A stretch of 64,000 nt of DNA from Schizochytrium sp. CCTCC M209059. Lineage: Eukaryota > Sar > Bigyra > Thraustochytrida > Thraustochytriidae. Below, piece after piece: positions 1 through 9,351 of the stretch. Numbering within the stretch: position 1 is the first letter of the stretch; the number at the start of each line of letters is the position of its first letter. Both the position numbers and the translations under genes were made by a program. The notes under the pieces are model-generated. The model was not told where the DNA came from. It was given only the letters and a program-made list of their open reading frames with translations, and did not search any database. The DNA is taken from assembly GCA_000818945.1 (NCBI GenBank), contig KN805419.1, positions 167,712 through 231,711 of the forward strand, given 5' to 3'.

Positions 1-392
1 GCGTCGCAGCTGCGGTAGGTGCGGGGGGAAGACGGGACGCGGAGTCGCGAAAAGAGGGAAGCGCGAGGGAAGAGGGGCCGAGACGAGGCGGGCAGCATGG
101 TCTCCGAGCCGCCCGCAAAGCGGCGCCTGCGAGGCCGTCTGTGAGGAAGCGGGCGGCGCCGGAAGAGGGGGGGTGCGGCGAGGCCGGGAGAGGACGGGCG
201 GGAACGGAATCTGGCCGGGTGGCTGCGTGGCTGGAAGGATGCTGGGCTGGCGACGGCGGAAGGAGTGCGGGAGCGCCTGGAGAGGGAAACACCGGCAGAC
301 TGACAGACGGGCAAAGGCGACGCACGCGGTGCAGCGCGGAGCAGCGCGGCGGGGCCACGCACCGCCCCAGAGGGGACAGGCGCGCAGGAGAG

Positions 393-428
<36 letters not shown>
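393..428 (+). repeat. Poly-C/poly-G homopolymer, 36 bases
   Basis: An uninterrupted run of 36 C residues in otherwise mixed GC-rich sequence. The G strand could form quadruplex or other non-B structures. Homopolymer length is prone to assembly error, so the exact count is uncertain. Confidence 0.9.
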
Positions 429-429
<1 letters not shown>

Positions 430-2084
430 CTGCAGCAGACTACGTCCTTCCAGGGAGGGCAGGCGGACGGATGGCGCGCACACGATCAGAGGTGTGGAAG
501 GGTGTGCTCGGCCGGTGTGTGTGGGGGGGAGAGTAAGAAAGACGCCTCGGGAGGGTGTGCGCCGCGCGGTGAATGGCTGCGCGTCCAAGCTCGCTGAGGC
601 GGCGCATCGCTACGCCGGGCGCCGCTCGCTGCAGCTCGTGTCGCCGGCGCGACCTTTCGTCCCTTCGGCCGCGAAGCCGGGCGGCTTCTCCAGGAGCCGT
701 GGCCGCCCCACCGGCATCTCGGGAGCCGCAGCCGCAGCCGCTTCGTCGACTTCTGTTCATCCCTCTCCAGTCGAATACCCTAACTACTGTAAGCGGAGGC
801 AGCGTGCTTTCCCGCGCGCGCGAAACTGCCGCCAGTCTCGTCTCGTCTTGTGTTGTCCCGTCTTGTGTCGAGTTCAAGTTGTCTCGACACGGTGTCGAGT
901 TGTCTCCGGGCGCCGGAGACGAGGCTGGCGCGGGCGGCGCGAGGGACGCCGGGGCGCGCCGCGCCTGCGCGGTATTTGGCGGCGCGGCGCGGCGGCGGTA
1001 GGCGCGGGAGCAGGGCGCGGGTGCGGAGATACGCGGCGCGCGGCATGATGCGGTTCTAACGCACGTGCGCATAGGAACGTACGTGCGCGGCCAGTGACGC
1101 GTGAAAAGAGCGCGCGCATTCGAGTGGAGGCGTGACCGCGCGTTGCGAAGAGCCAGGCGGGGCGAGAGGCCGGCGGCCAGACGGTCAGCAGCAGCGGCGG
1201 TAGGCGGCGGAAAGGGCGCTCGGACGAAACGAGCGCGGCCTTGGGGCGCTCGGCCGGCAGCGTAGTCAAGGTCACGACCGTTGGGTGCGGGTTCGCAGGA
1301 AGCAGGGGCGGGGGGGCTGGGATAAGTTGGCTGCGGGTTTCCAGGAAGGTAGAGGCTGCGCACGGCAGCCATCCGCCACGCATTCAGCGCGGGTGTGGGA
1401 TTTGGGTGTCGTTTATGAGGTAGGTCGGGACGCGGCTTACGGGTCCTGGCGCTGCTGTATCAGGAAAGACATGAGCCGGGGCTGCGAGCGGAGGCGCATC
1501 TGCGGTAAGTGACGAAAGTGAGAGACGCGGAGGCAGCGCCCTGAACCCGCAGAGCGCGGCCGCGGAGAGAGGGAGGTAAGGCAGCCCGCCGGGGTCGGCC
1601 AGGCCGAGTCGCCATGCGCATCCGTTAGGCCGATGCGAGCAGCGACCGCTTCTCCGCGGCGCCCTCCTTTCCTTTGCTTCCGGCTCTCGTGGCGGCCTGC
1701 TCTCGTCTCGCCAGTCTCGCCGCTGTGGCCCGCAGAGCGTCCGTGGGTTCGTCTCGCCGCCGTGCAGACTGGTCCTTGCGAATCTGCCTCCGTCTGCCGC
1801 GCAGTGGGGAACGGGGGGGAGGGGGGGAGAGGGAAGACTAAACCGCAAGCACTGCGGGAGGAGAGCCCGCCGGCTAGCCAGCCCAGCTGCGGAGCGATAC
1901 CGGGGACAGAGAAGGCCCGTCAGAGGGCCGGCCGGCGGCGCGCGCCGGCGGCCGCGGTCTCCCTCCCTCTGACCGTCTCGCGGCGTCTCTCCTTTTCCGG
2001 GTTCTCCCTTTTCCCTGGTTTCGCTGCGGAGCGGGAGACACACGGCGGAGAAGCAGGGGGCAGGCGGCTGGCTGACTGACTGAC

Positions 2085-2150
2085 CGAGAGACTGACCGAC
2101 AGACAGACAGAGAGAGAGACCGACAGACAGACAGACAGACAGACAGACAG
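2085..2150 (+). repeat. GACA/GA microsatellite in the 5' region
   Basis: Short tandem GACA units interrupted by a GA stretch, just upstream of the C2H2 gene. Related TCTG, CAGA and GACA tracts recur in several other intergenic regions of the window. Confidence 0.8.
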
Positions 2151-2337
2151 TCACCAATCGCTCGGGCGCCGGGCCCCGCGCCGAGGCGCGCCGCGCCCCG
2201 TGCGAGCGAGCGAGCGAGCGAGAGCGGGAGCGAGCGCGCGAGCGCGGCCAGGCAGTCGGCCAGCGCGCGGGCGCGAGAGCCGGAGGCGCGCGCGCGGGCG
2301 GGCGGCGAGCAGCGGAGGAGCCGGCGGAGGGAGGGAG

Positions 2338-2790
2338 ATGCTGCCCTTCAGCGTGGCGCAGCAACAGGCGCAGCTGCTGGCTGGGCAGGCGCAAAAGAGC
2401 GGGCAGTACGAAGCGGGCCTGCACATGCAGCAGCTGCTGGCGCTGCAGCAGCAGCAGATGCAGGTGCAGATGCAGCAGCAGCAACAACAACAGCAGCAGC
2501 AGCAGCAGCAGAGGTTGCCGCCGCAACCGCAGCAATTCCAATTCGTCTTCCCGACGCAGCAGCAGCAGCAGCAGCAGCAGGTCTCACAGGTCGTGCCGTC
2601 AAAGAAAGACAACCAAGCCCAAGACCTGAAGAGCATGATCAGTGCGAGCACACTCGTAGCAAACCCCGAGCACGAACACGCATCCATGTTCGGATGGATG
2701 AAACAGATGAATGATGCGCAACATGTGCAGCAACAGGCACAAGCGCCCACGCGGACGCTAGACATCATGGCGCTCTTGGCCAGCCACCAC

Positions 2791-2824
<34 letters not shown>

Positions 2825-3891
2825 TGCGCCAACTCTGCGAACAACAGCAGCAGATTCTCCAGCAGCAGCAACAGCAAATGGCCCAGCATCAGGCCCTTCT
2901 CGCGCAACAGCAGGCGCTTCAGCAGCAACAGCAAGTAGCACACGCACTCGCATCAGCGAACTTCGGCAGTAACGGCGCCGACATCCCCATCTCCGGCCCG
3001 GCACCCGGCGTGGATTTCGCTACCTTTGCTGCGGCCAACGGCGTCCCCGACGGCCTGCAGTCCTCGCGCCTCCTTAAGGAGCTTCTCGCGCGCAGCGGCA
3101 GCCGAAGCTCGACCCCAGCCTCGGGCAGCAGCAGCGTCGACGGTGACTGCATTCGTGCCTCGGACGCCACCCCAAGGTTATCTCCGCGCGCAGACTCTGC
3201 AAATGGCAGCAGCGACAGCCTGTGCAAATCCGAGCCCGGGGCCCTGCTTTTCCCGGCCGTGGTCCAGGTCATGACCACCACGGCCGACCAGCCCAGCATC
3301 GCCTCTGACGCTGCCGCAAAAGCCAACCAGCGCCGCAAGGGGCCAGTGCTCAAGAAGCAAGTCTGTCACTTGTGCAACAAGTCCTTTCGCTTCCCCAATG
3401 AGCTCAAGCGCCACATTGAGGGTGTGCACGAGGGCATCAAGTTTCCCTGTGAGCTCTGCGAAAAGGCATTCAGCACAAAGTGCAACCTTCACAAGCACAT
3501 CAACGCAGCGCATAATGGCCGCACGTACATGTGCCCTGTCTGCAAAAAGTCCTTCACCGACCCGTCAAATCTTCGCAAGCACATCAAGTCCATCCACGAG
3601 CGCCAGCGCTACGCGTGCGACATTTGCGGCAAGCAGTTCACTCAAAACTCGCACTTGCGCACCCACATCAAGAGCTTCCACGAGCGCCGACGCTACCCCT
3701 GCACTGTTTGCGCCAAGGACTTTTCTCGCAAGGACCACCTTCAGGCGCACATGCGCACAGTGCACACTGTCCTCCCCATGGCCAATGCTGCCATGAATAT
3801 GGACAGCGCCGCTGCCGCCGCTGCTGCTGCCGTGCAGGCTCTCTCGTTTGCCCCAGCCAAGCAAGTCCCTGCGGCCACGGGCTCGTTCTAA
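2338..3891 (+). CDS. PolyQ C2H2 zinc-finger protein, five fingers
   Basis: Probable sequence-specific DNA-binding (nuclear) protein of 517 residues. The open frame reaches back to 2200 only through a GTG, so the first ATG, at 2338, is taken as the start. Residues 1 to about 210 are glutamine-rich, with several runs of mixed CAG/CAA codons. A Ser/Gly-rich linker follows. Five consecutive C2H2 fingers occupy about residues 343-477, each Cys-X2-Cys-X12-His-X4-His, with short linkers of the type HEGIKFP, HNGRTYM, HERQRYA and HERRRYP. These replace the classical TGEKP linker. The C-terminus has a short polyalanine stretch and ends in SF. The architecture suggests a transcription factor with a polyQ activation region; the target is unknown. 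The family call (C2H2) is secure, the role is inferred. Confidence 0.9.
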
Positions 3892-4883
3892 AAGTAAAGG
3901 TTAGAGGAGCGGAATACTTTGCTCCTTCCGTGTGAGGTCGAGGCATTTGGGCGGCAAGACGCCAATACTATCTTGCTGCGCATGCACACAAAACACACAC
4001 ATACAATCAAAAATCAAACGCTCACGCTTTGATTTCCCATGTGTGCACACAAGCCTCTCGACCTCCCCCTATGTGACGCATATTCCGCAGCCAGCGTCCC
4101 CTGTCTTTTCGCGATAAAAGGCAAGACACAGCGCTGGTTCGTTTTCTAGTTGTCGACTTTCTGCTCGAAGCGGACAGGAAATCAAGTACCTGTCCATACT
4201 CGAATACACGTATCCTATTTTGCCTCTCTGTAAATGTCGTTGCTCTTCATCCATTTGTTCTTCCTTACCATTTATGTCTCGCAATGCCTTGACGTGAATA
4301 CAATATAAACGTACACACGTTGAGTGATTGCAGCTTGCTAGCTGTGCTGCAAGCGCTTTGGCCAGCTGTACTGCAAGCTCTTTGGCCAGCTGCACTACAA
4401 GCTCTTTGGCCAGCTGCGCTGCAAGCGCTTTGGCCAGCTGTACTGCAAGCTCTTTGGCCAGCTGCACTACAAGCTCTTTTACTTTTTCTTCACGAGTAAG
4501 AACACGACCCTACGCTCCTGCACGCACTTACTTGCTCGAATAATTTGATGATTGTTTCTTTGGATAGTTCGATGATTGGATCAAAGCTACTATCCTTAAT
4601 AATATTGATATCTTTCCATCAATTTCCTCGAATGCCCAACCATTCGCATGGATGATTTGATTCTTTCAAAAAAAAAAATGATGAGATGATTTGTTCTGGC
4701 AGGCACAATCGCCACCACTTTATACCAACTATACGACCAAGAAAAAGGGAGGAGTAAAAAGAAAAAGATCCCAATCGATTGTGGGGGCTCTCGTTATTGA
4801 AACACACCTAAAAACTATCGCGGGCGAGCTTGGCCCAGCTTTTCAATTTTAAAGTCCCAAATGGCAGATCAAAACCCGTTTAT
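3892..4883. other. Gap between convergent genes
   Basis: AT-richer DNA between the 3' ends of the C2H2 gene and the coiled-coil gene. It contains the 24-bp minisatellite described separately and several A/T runs. No gene is supported. Confidence 0.6.
4329..4480. repeat. 24-bp minisatellite with a 72-bp higher-order period
   Basis: Five near-perfect 24-bp units containing the core CTTTGGCCAGCTG, preceded by one degenerate copy. Variant units alternate so that units 1-2 recur as units 4-5, giving a 72-bp super-repeat. Because 24 is a multiple of three, both strands stay open and would read as eight-residue repeats (ALASCTAS-like on +, QLAKELAV-like on -). No start context or flanking coding signal supports translation, so it is treated as non-coding. 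Confidence 0.85.
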
Positions 4884-7544
4884 TCAGCGGCCCGAATCCG
4901 TCCTGTTTTGCTCGAGCTCCTCAACCTCACGACGCAGCTGATCAAGATCAAAATTCAGTGGACTTCCTGCCGATGGCGAGGCAGGCGCGACCCCTCCCGC
5001 GGCGCCATTCGGCAATTGCTCCGGTCCCATACCATCATCGTCAGGTGCCTCGTGCGAGTAGTGATGATGGATTTCGCGGCGCGCCGGCGAAGCAGCCGCC
5101 GCGGGCGAGGCCGATGGGTACTGTCGCCGAGCTGCTGCCGGAGATGGCGAATACATATTTGCGGAGGCAGCAGAGGGTGGAGCGCCACCAAAGGAGGAAG
5201 AACCCCCGTTGGCCACATAACCCCCGCTCTCGCCACCGAGACCCATCCCGTCTTGCGGCGCGCCCTGTTGCTTGAGAGACGAACGCAGGACTTCGTCCAG
5301 CTCGCTGCGCAGCGCCATATTGTCCTCCTTGAGGTGCTTGCGCTGGTCCTGCACCATTTTGAGCAAACTTTTGGTCTGCGCAAGCTGAGACTGGTACTTG
5401 CGGTTGCTCTCGCGCAAGGAAGTCAGCTGCGACTCGTTCTTGCGCGAGTGCTGCTTCTCGCGGTCCGAAACATCGCGCGTCTGCGACTCGAGCGTGCTGA
5501 TTTGCTCCTGGAGGCTCTTGATGGTGAGCTGCGACTGCTCGAGCGAGCGACGAATCAAATCGCTGTCCGCCTCGAGCGCGTCGCGCTCCGTGACGGCCTT
5601 GCGCAGCTGTGCCTCGGTGTCCTCGAGCCGCTTTTCCAAATCCGACACGCGCGACGCGCTCCGGGCCTGGCTGTCTGCCAGACTCGCATTGGCGCGCTGC
5701 CGCTCTTCCTGCAAGCGCCGGTTCTGCGCCGTCAGCTCCTCTTGCTGATGCTGCAGAGCCTGCACCTGTCGCGAAAGGTCGCTGTGTTCCGTCGCAGCCG
5801 ACTCGAACTCGAGACGGGCGTTTTCGAGGCGCTCGCGGCTCGCCTCCTCGAGGTTCTTGACAGCTTCCTTGAGGTAAGCGACCTCGTCCTCGAGACGCAG
5901 ACGCTCTTCCTCGAGCATAAGGTTCTTGGCGCGCTCCTCGTCGCGCTCCACCTCGGCTGCGAGCTGGGCATCGCGAGCCTTTTCGTGGTCCATGCGGGCC
6001 TGATTGTTCGACTCGGCGAGGTCGGCAAGCACGCGCTTCGTCTCGGCATGCCAGTCGTGAATGGGCACGGCGCCGAGTCGTCGCATGTTGCTCGAATCCG
6101 CTCGCAGCTGCTCGAGCTCGGCGGCGGCCTCGCGATAGCGCTCCTGCGTGTCCCGACACTCGGCCGCCAATTGCTGAACGGCAGCGTGCAGCTTGCCGAG
6201 CGCTTCCACCTGGGCGCTCGAGCGCCCGGCCATGCTGTTCTGCATGTCTTGCATCTCGGTGAGCAGCTTGCTCATCTCGCGCTTCATTTCGGCCTCGCGC
6301 CTCGCCAAGGTCGCCTCGGCGCCGCGGAGTTTATCCTGCGCGCTGCTCAGACGCTGCTCGAGCTCTTCGCGCTCCTGGGCTGCTTGCTGCATCTGGGCCT
6401 CGTTGTCATCCTGCGCACGCTGCAAAAGACCGTGGAGCTGCTTGTTCTCGTCCTGCATGCGCGCCTGTTGCTGCTCTGCGGCCTTGCGCTGGTCCGCGGC
6501 CTCGGCGGCACGCCCGCGTGCCGCTTCGGAAGCCTGGCGCTCGCGCTCACGGGCTTCGCGAGCCAATTGTCCCAGCTCATCTTGCATCTCCCGAATGCGG
6601 CCCTCGAGGCGCTCCTTGTCGGCGGCGCGAGCTTGAGCCTGCGCCAAAAGGTCATTGCCCAGCGTCTCGAGCTCGCCGTTGAGCGAGCGCACCTCGTCCT
6701 GAAGAGCACGGTTCGACTGCGCCAGGTCGCCGGCCTCGCGCCGCGCCGCTTCAAGTTCGCGTCGCTGCGATTCGGCCTGGGCCTTGACGGCCTCGGCCTG
6801 CTGCTGCGTGCGCAGTGCCTTGCTCTGCTCGTTGTGAAGGTCTGACTTGAACTGCGCCTCGGCGAGACCGCGTTGCCGCTCGGCATCCTCGAGCTCGGCT
6901 ACGCGCCGTCGAGAACGCTCAACGTCCTCGCGTAGACGCTTGACTTCGGCATCGCGTTCGGCCAGCATGCGCTCGCGCTCCTCGCCGCGAGCCTTGTGCA
7001 CGCCCAGCTCGCGCTTCAGGGGACCATGAGCGGCCTTGAGCTCGGCCATTTCGCGACTGAGGTCCTCGTACGACTGTCGATGTTGGCGAAGACGCTCCTC
7101 TTCCTCGCGTCCATACTGCTTAAGGCGCTCCTCGAGGCGTTGGCGCTCCTCCTCGACCTCGGCGAGATGGCGCTCCTTGGTCTCGTTGTCTTCGCGCAAT
7201 TCCTGGATTGCGCTGTTGGCCTCTTCGGTATACTTTTCCAACGCGGTGGCCTCTTTGGCCTTGACATCGTACTCGATCTGCAGCCGTTTTGTCTCTTGCG
7301 CTGCGCGCTGGGCCACCTCTTGAGCGCTCGCGAGCTTGCGCCGCAGGTCGGCCTGATCCGCGCGCACCGAGTCACAAACGGCCATGGCCTGCCTCAGGGC
7401 CTGCTGTTTCGCCTGAATGTCCCGCTGCGCCTGGAGCTGCGCCTGTTCATGTTCGTGCAGCTGTTCCAGGAGGTCGTTTGAGAAGTCCACCTGCTGCGCG
7501 AGCTGCGTCGCCAGCTGCTCCACCTCGTCGCCATCGTCGCCCAT
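4884..7544 (-). CDS. Large coiled-coil protein
   Basis: An 886-residue protein starting at an ATG (7542-7544). Residues about 5-745 are nearly continuous heptad-type sequence rich in Glu, Gln, Arg, Leu and Ala, typical of long parallel coiled coils in centrosomal, basal-body or cytoskeletal scaffolds. A short break near the middle contains the segment GAVPIHDWHAE. The last 140 residues are Gly/Ser/Pro/Ala-rich and probably disordered, ending in a short amphipathic helix (DLDQLRREVEELEQ). No motor, kinase or membrane domain is visible. The + strand is also open for 671 codons over this gene because of codon composition; that is a shadow. Specific orthology cannot be judged by eye, since any coiled coil resembles myosin tails. 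Confidence 0.85.
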   Translation of the reverse strand: MGDDGDEVEQLATQLAQQVDFSNDLLEQLHEHEQAQLQAQRDIQAKQQALRQAMAVCDSVRADQADLRRKLASAQEVAQRAAQETKRLQIEYDVKAKEATALEKYTEEANSAIQELREDNETKERHLAEVEEERQRLEERLKQYGREEEERLRQHRQSYEDLSREMAELKAAHGPLKRELGVHKARGEERERMLAERDAEVKRLREDVERSRRRVAELEDAERQRGLAEAQFKSDLHNEQSKALRTQQQAEAVKAQAESQRRELEAARREAGDLAQSNRALQDEVRSLNGELETLGNDLLAQAQARAADKERLEGRIREMQDELGQLAREARERERQASEAARGRAAEAADQRKAAEQQQARMQDENKQLHGLLQRAQDDNEAQMQQAAQEREELEQRLSSAQDKLRGAEATLARREAEMKREMSKLLTEMQDMQNSMAGRSSAQVEALGKLHAAVQQLAAECRDTQERYREAAAELEQLRADSSNMRRLGAVPIHDWHAETKRVLADLAESNNQARMDHEKARDAQLAAEVERDEERAKNLMLEEERLRLEDEVAYLKEAVKNLEEASRERLENARLEFESAATEHSDLSRQVQALQHQQEELTAQNRRLQEERQRANASLADSQARSASRVSDLEKRLEDTEAQLRKAVTERDALEADSDLIRRSLEQSQLTIKSLQEQISTLESQTRDVSDREKQHSRKNESQLTSLRESNRKYQSQLAQTKSLLKMVQDQRKHLKEDNMALRSELDEVLRSSLKQQGAPQDGMGLGGESGGYVANGGSSSFGGAPPSAASANMYSPSPAAARRQYPSASPAAAASPARREIHHHYSHEAPDDDGMGPEQLPNGAAGGVAPASPSAGSPLNFDLDQLRREVEELEQNRTDSGR

Positions 7545-9351
7545 CCTGGCGGACGAGGTCAGACCCCGAGTCTACCGCCAGGCCGCTTTCTCGGCCAGCC
7601 AGTCGCCCGCCCGGAGGCCAGGCGCGAGGCGGTCGCTCGGTCCACCCCGCCCGTCGCGCGCGTCCCACGCCCCGCGCGCGCGCCGCTCGAACCCGCTTTG
7701 CTCGCCTCTGCGGCGCAGCCCGAGCTGCTGCTCGTACACGGCGCTCACTCACTCACTCACTCACTCACTCACTCACTTCGTTCGCTCACGCGCAAGTCGA
7801 TCTCTCGGCCGATTCGCGCTTTCGCCCGGGCCGCGCAAGTCGATCAAATCCCGGCGGTCAATCGACAAAAACCGAGGCGCTGGCGCAGCCGCACGTGGGC
7901 GCTTGCCGCTCGCCTTTGCCGGACTTGCCGCTGGCTATAGCCTACTTGCGCGCCGCTATAAGGTACTTGCAGGTGCCCTTGCAGCGTGCTTGCTCGTCGG
8001 GGTCGCTACGGTTAGGTAGGTCCTCCCAGCGACCGCTTCGTCGCGGCGCCTCGCATGTCAAAACCCGCGCCAGGACGCTGACGATTGGCGCTGTGCTGCA
8101 CGCAAGGGCTTTCGCGAAGACCTGCACATTTGTCTGCCTCCTGCGAAGCGACCAGGCGTCGCCTTGCACCGTGACCAACAGGATCGCGCCGTTGCCCGTT
8201 GCACAAACTGCGTGCCAACTCAACTAGGTGCAAGCTGCAGCTGCCAGTACTTGCCGCCGCCTCGATGCAAAATCAACAATGGGCTCATTCTCCACTTGCG
8301 CCTGCGCTCTCTGCAAATGGCTTATCGCCCTCTCTCGCGCAATCTCTCTTTCTACCCCCTCCCGCCGCCACGCGCCCACCGGGTCTCCACAAAAAGTCCC
8401 CTAGTCCCTCGCGGGCTGACTCTCAACTTAGTCTCTACAGGCGCACTCTACCTCGTCTCGACAGCCCGAACTTTCCATTTCCCCCGATCCCGGCCAAACT
8501 TAACCTGTTCTCGGCAAAACCATGTATGTCTCGCACAGTACCCCCCACGCAGTATGCCCCCCCCAGCCCCCGCGCGTCGCAAGATGGCGCCCGCGGTGTC
8601 TACATTAGTGTCAACGCTGTCAAATGTGGATTCTTGGCCGGGCCCGCGGTTTCCGCTAGTGCGGCGCTAGGAGGTCCCAGGCAGGCACGGCGCCGTGGCG
8701 CTCCCAGACCCGCTCCTCGTCCCGCCTCGAGCCGCCTCGCGCCGCCGCGCTTGCCGAGTCCATTCCGAGCCGCACGCGCCCGCCGGGCCGTGCCGCGGCA
8801 GCCGCCCCCGGCAGCCAGCCGGCCGCCGGCCCTCCCGCCGACGAGCGCGCGGCTCGATCGCTCGGACGGGGCGGCATCGGAGATCGCATCGCAGAGACCA
8901 GAAGGCGCGGAGACCAGAACAGACAGACAGATCTCCAACCCCGAAGCAGCTCGCGCGCGGCTGGGCTGGGCCGGGCCGGGCTGGGCTGGAGAGAGCACGG
9001 CGCGCGATCCCACCCTGGACTTGAGACGTTTCCGGAGGCGTCCTGGAGAGACAGACGGTCGCTTTGCTTTGGGGGCGGAAAAGCTGCCACGAGCCCGGGT
9101 CGAAAAGGCGGGAAAAGCAAATCACTAACCAACAGCAAGCCAGCCGGGACCTGGAGCTGGCCACTCGCGCTTTGGGCGCGCAGATATATATATTCGCGCG
9201 CGCGTACGCACGTGCACGCGCGGGAGGAGGGCAAGAGGACAGGAGCGGCAGGCAGCGCTCGAAAGCGCTCGGAGTGCATTGTTCCCGTCGCGCGTACGCA
9301 CGCACGCACGCACGCTCGGCCTGGGCAGAAAGAGGGAAAAGGAGAAGAAGA
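7545..9351. promoter_or_regulatory. Divergent intergenic region, coiled-coil / propeller genes
   Basis: About 1.8 kb between two divergent start codons. It includes an ACTC microsatellite near 7743-7775, a copy of the recurring CGCAAGTGSRGAATG element in reverse (8286-8300), a TATATATATA stretch near 9184-9193 and an ACGC/CACG-rich run near 9290-9316. No gene is supported; the overlapping frames are Arg/Pro/Ser-rich. Confidence 0.5.

Larger units (their letters stand above)
1..2337. other. Non-coding upstream region of the C2H2 gene
   Basis: GC-rich DNA with no convincing gene. The open frames here are proline/arginine-rich, overlap on both strands and show no domain, as expected from composition alone. 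It holds a poly-C run (393-428) and a GACA-rich microsatellite (about 2085-2150), and probably the promoter and 5' UTR of the zinc-finger gene starting at 2338. Confidence 0.6.

Noticed and set aside
173..1372. Several Arg/Pro/Ser-rich frames on both strands
   Set aside because: GC-rich DNA with few stops; they overlap each other, show no domain and are mostly without ATG starts in good context.
1384..2541. 385-codon - strand frame starting with a polyLeu run
   Set aside because: Antisense of the CAG/CAA glutamine codons of the C2H2 gene, then promoter DNA; no domain.
4830..6845. 671-codon + strand Leu/Arg-rich frame
   Set aside because: Lies antisense to the coiled-coil gene and has no domain; caused by GAG/CAG codon bias on the other strand.
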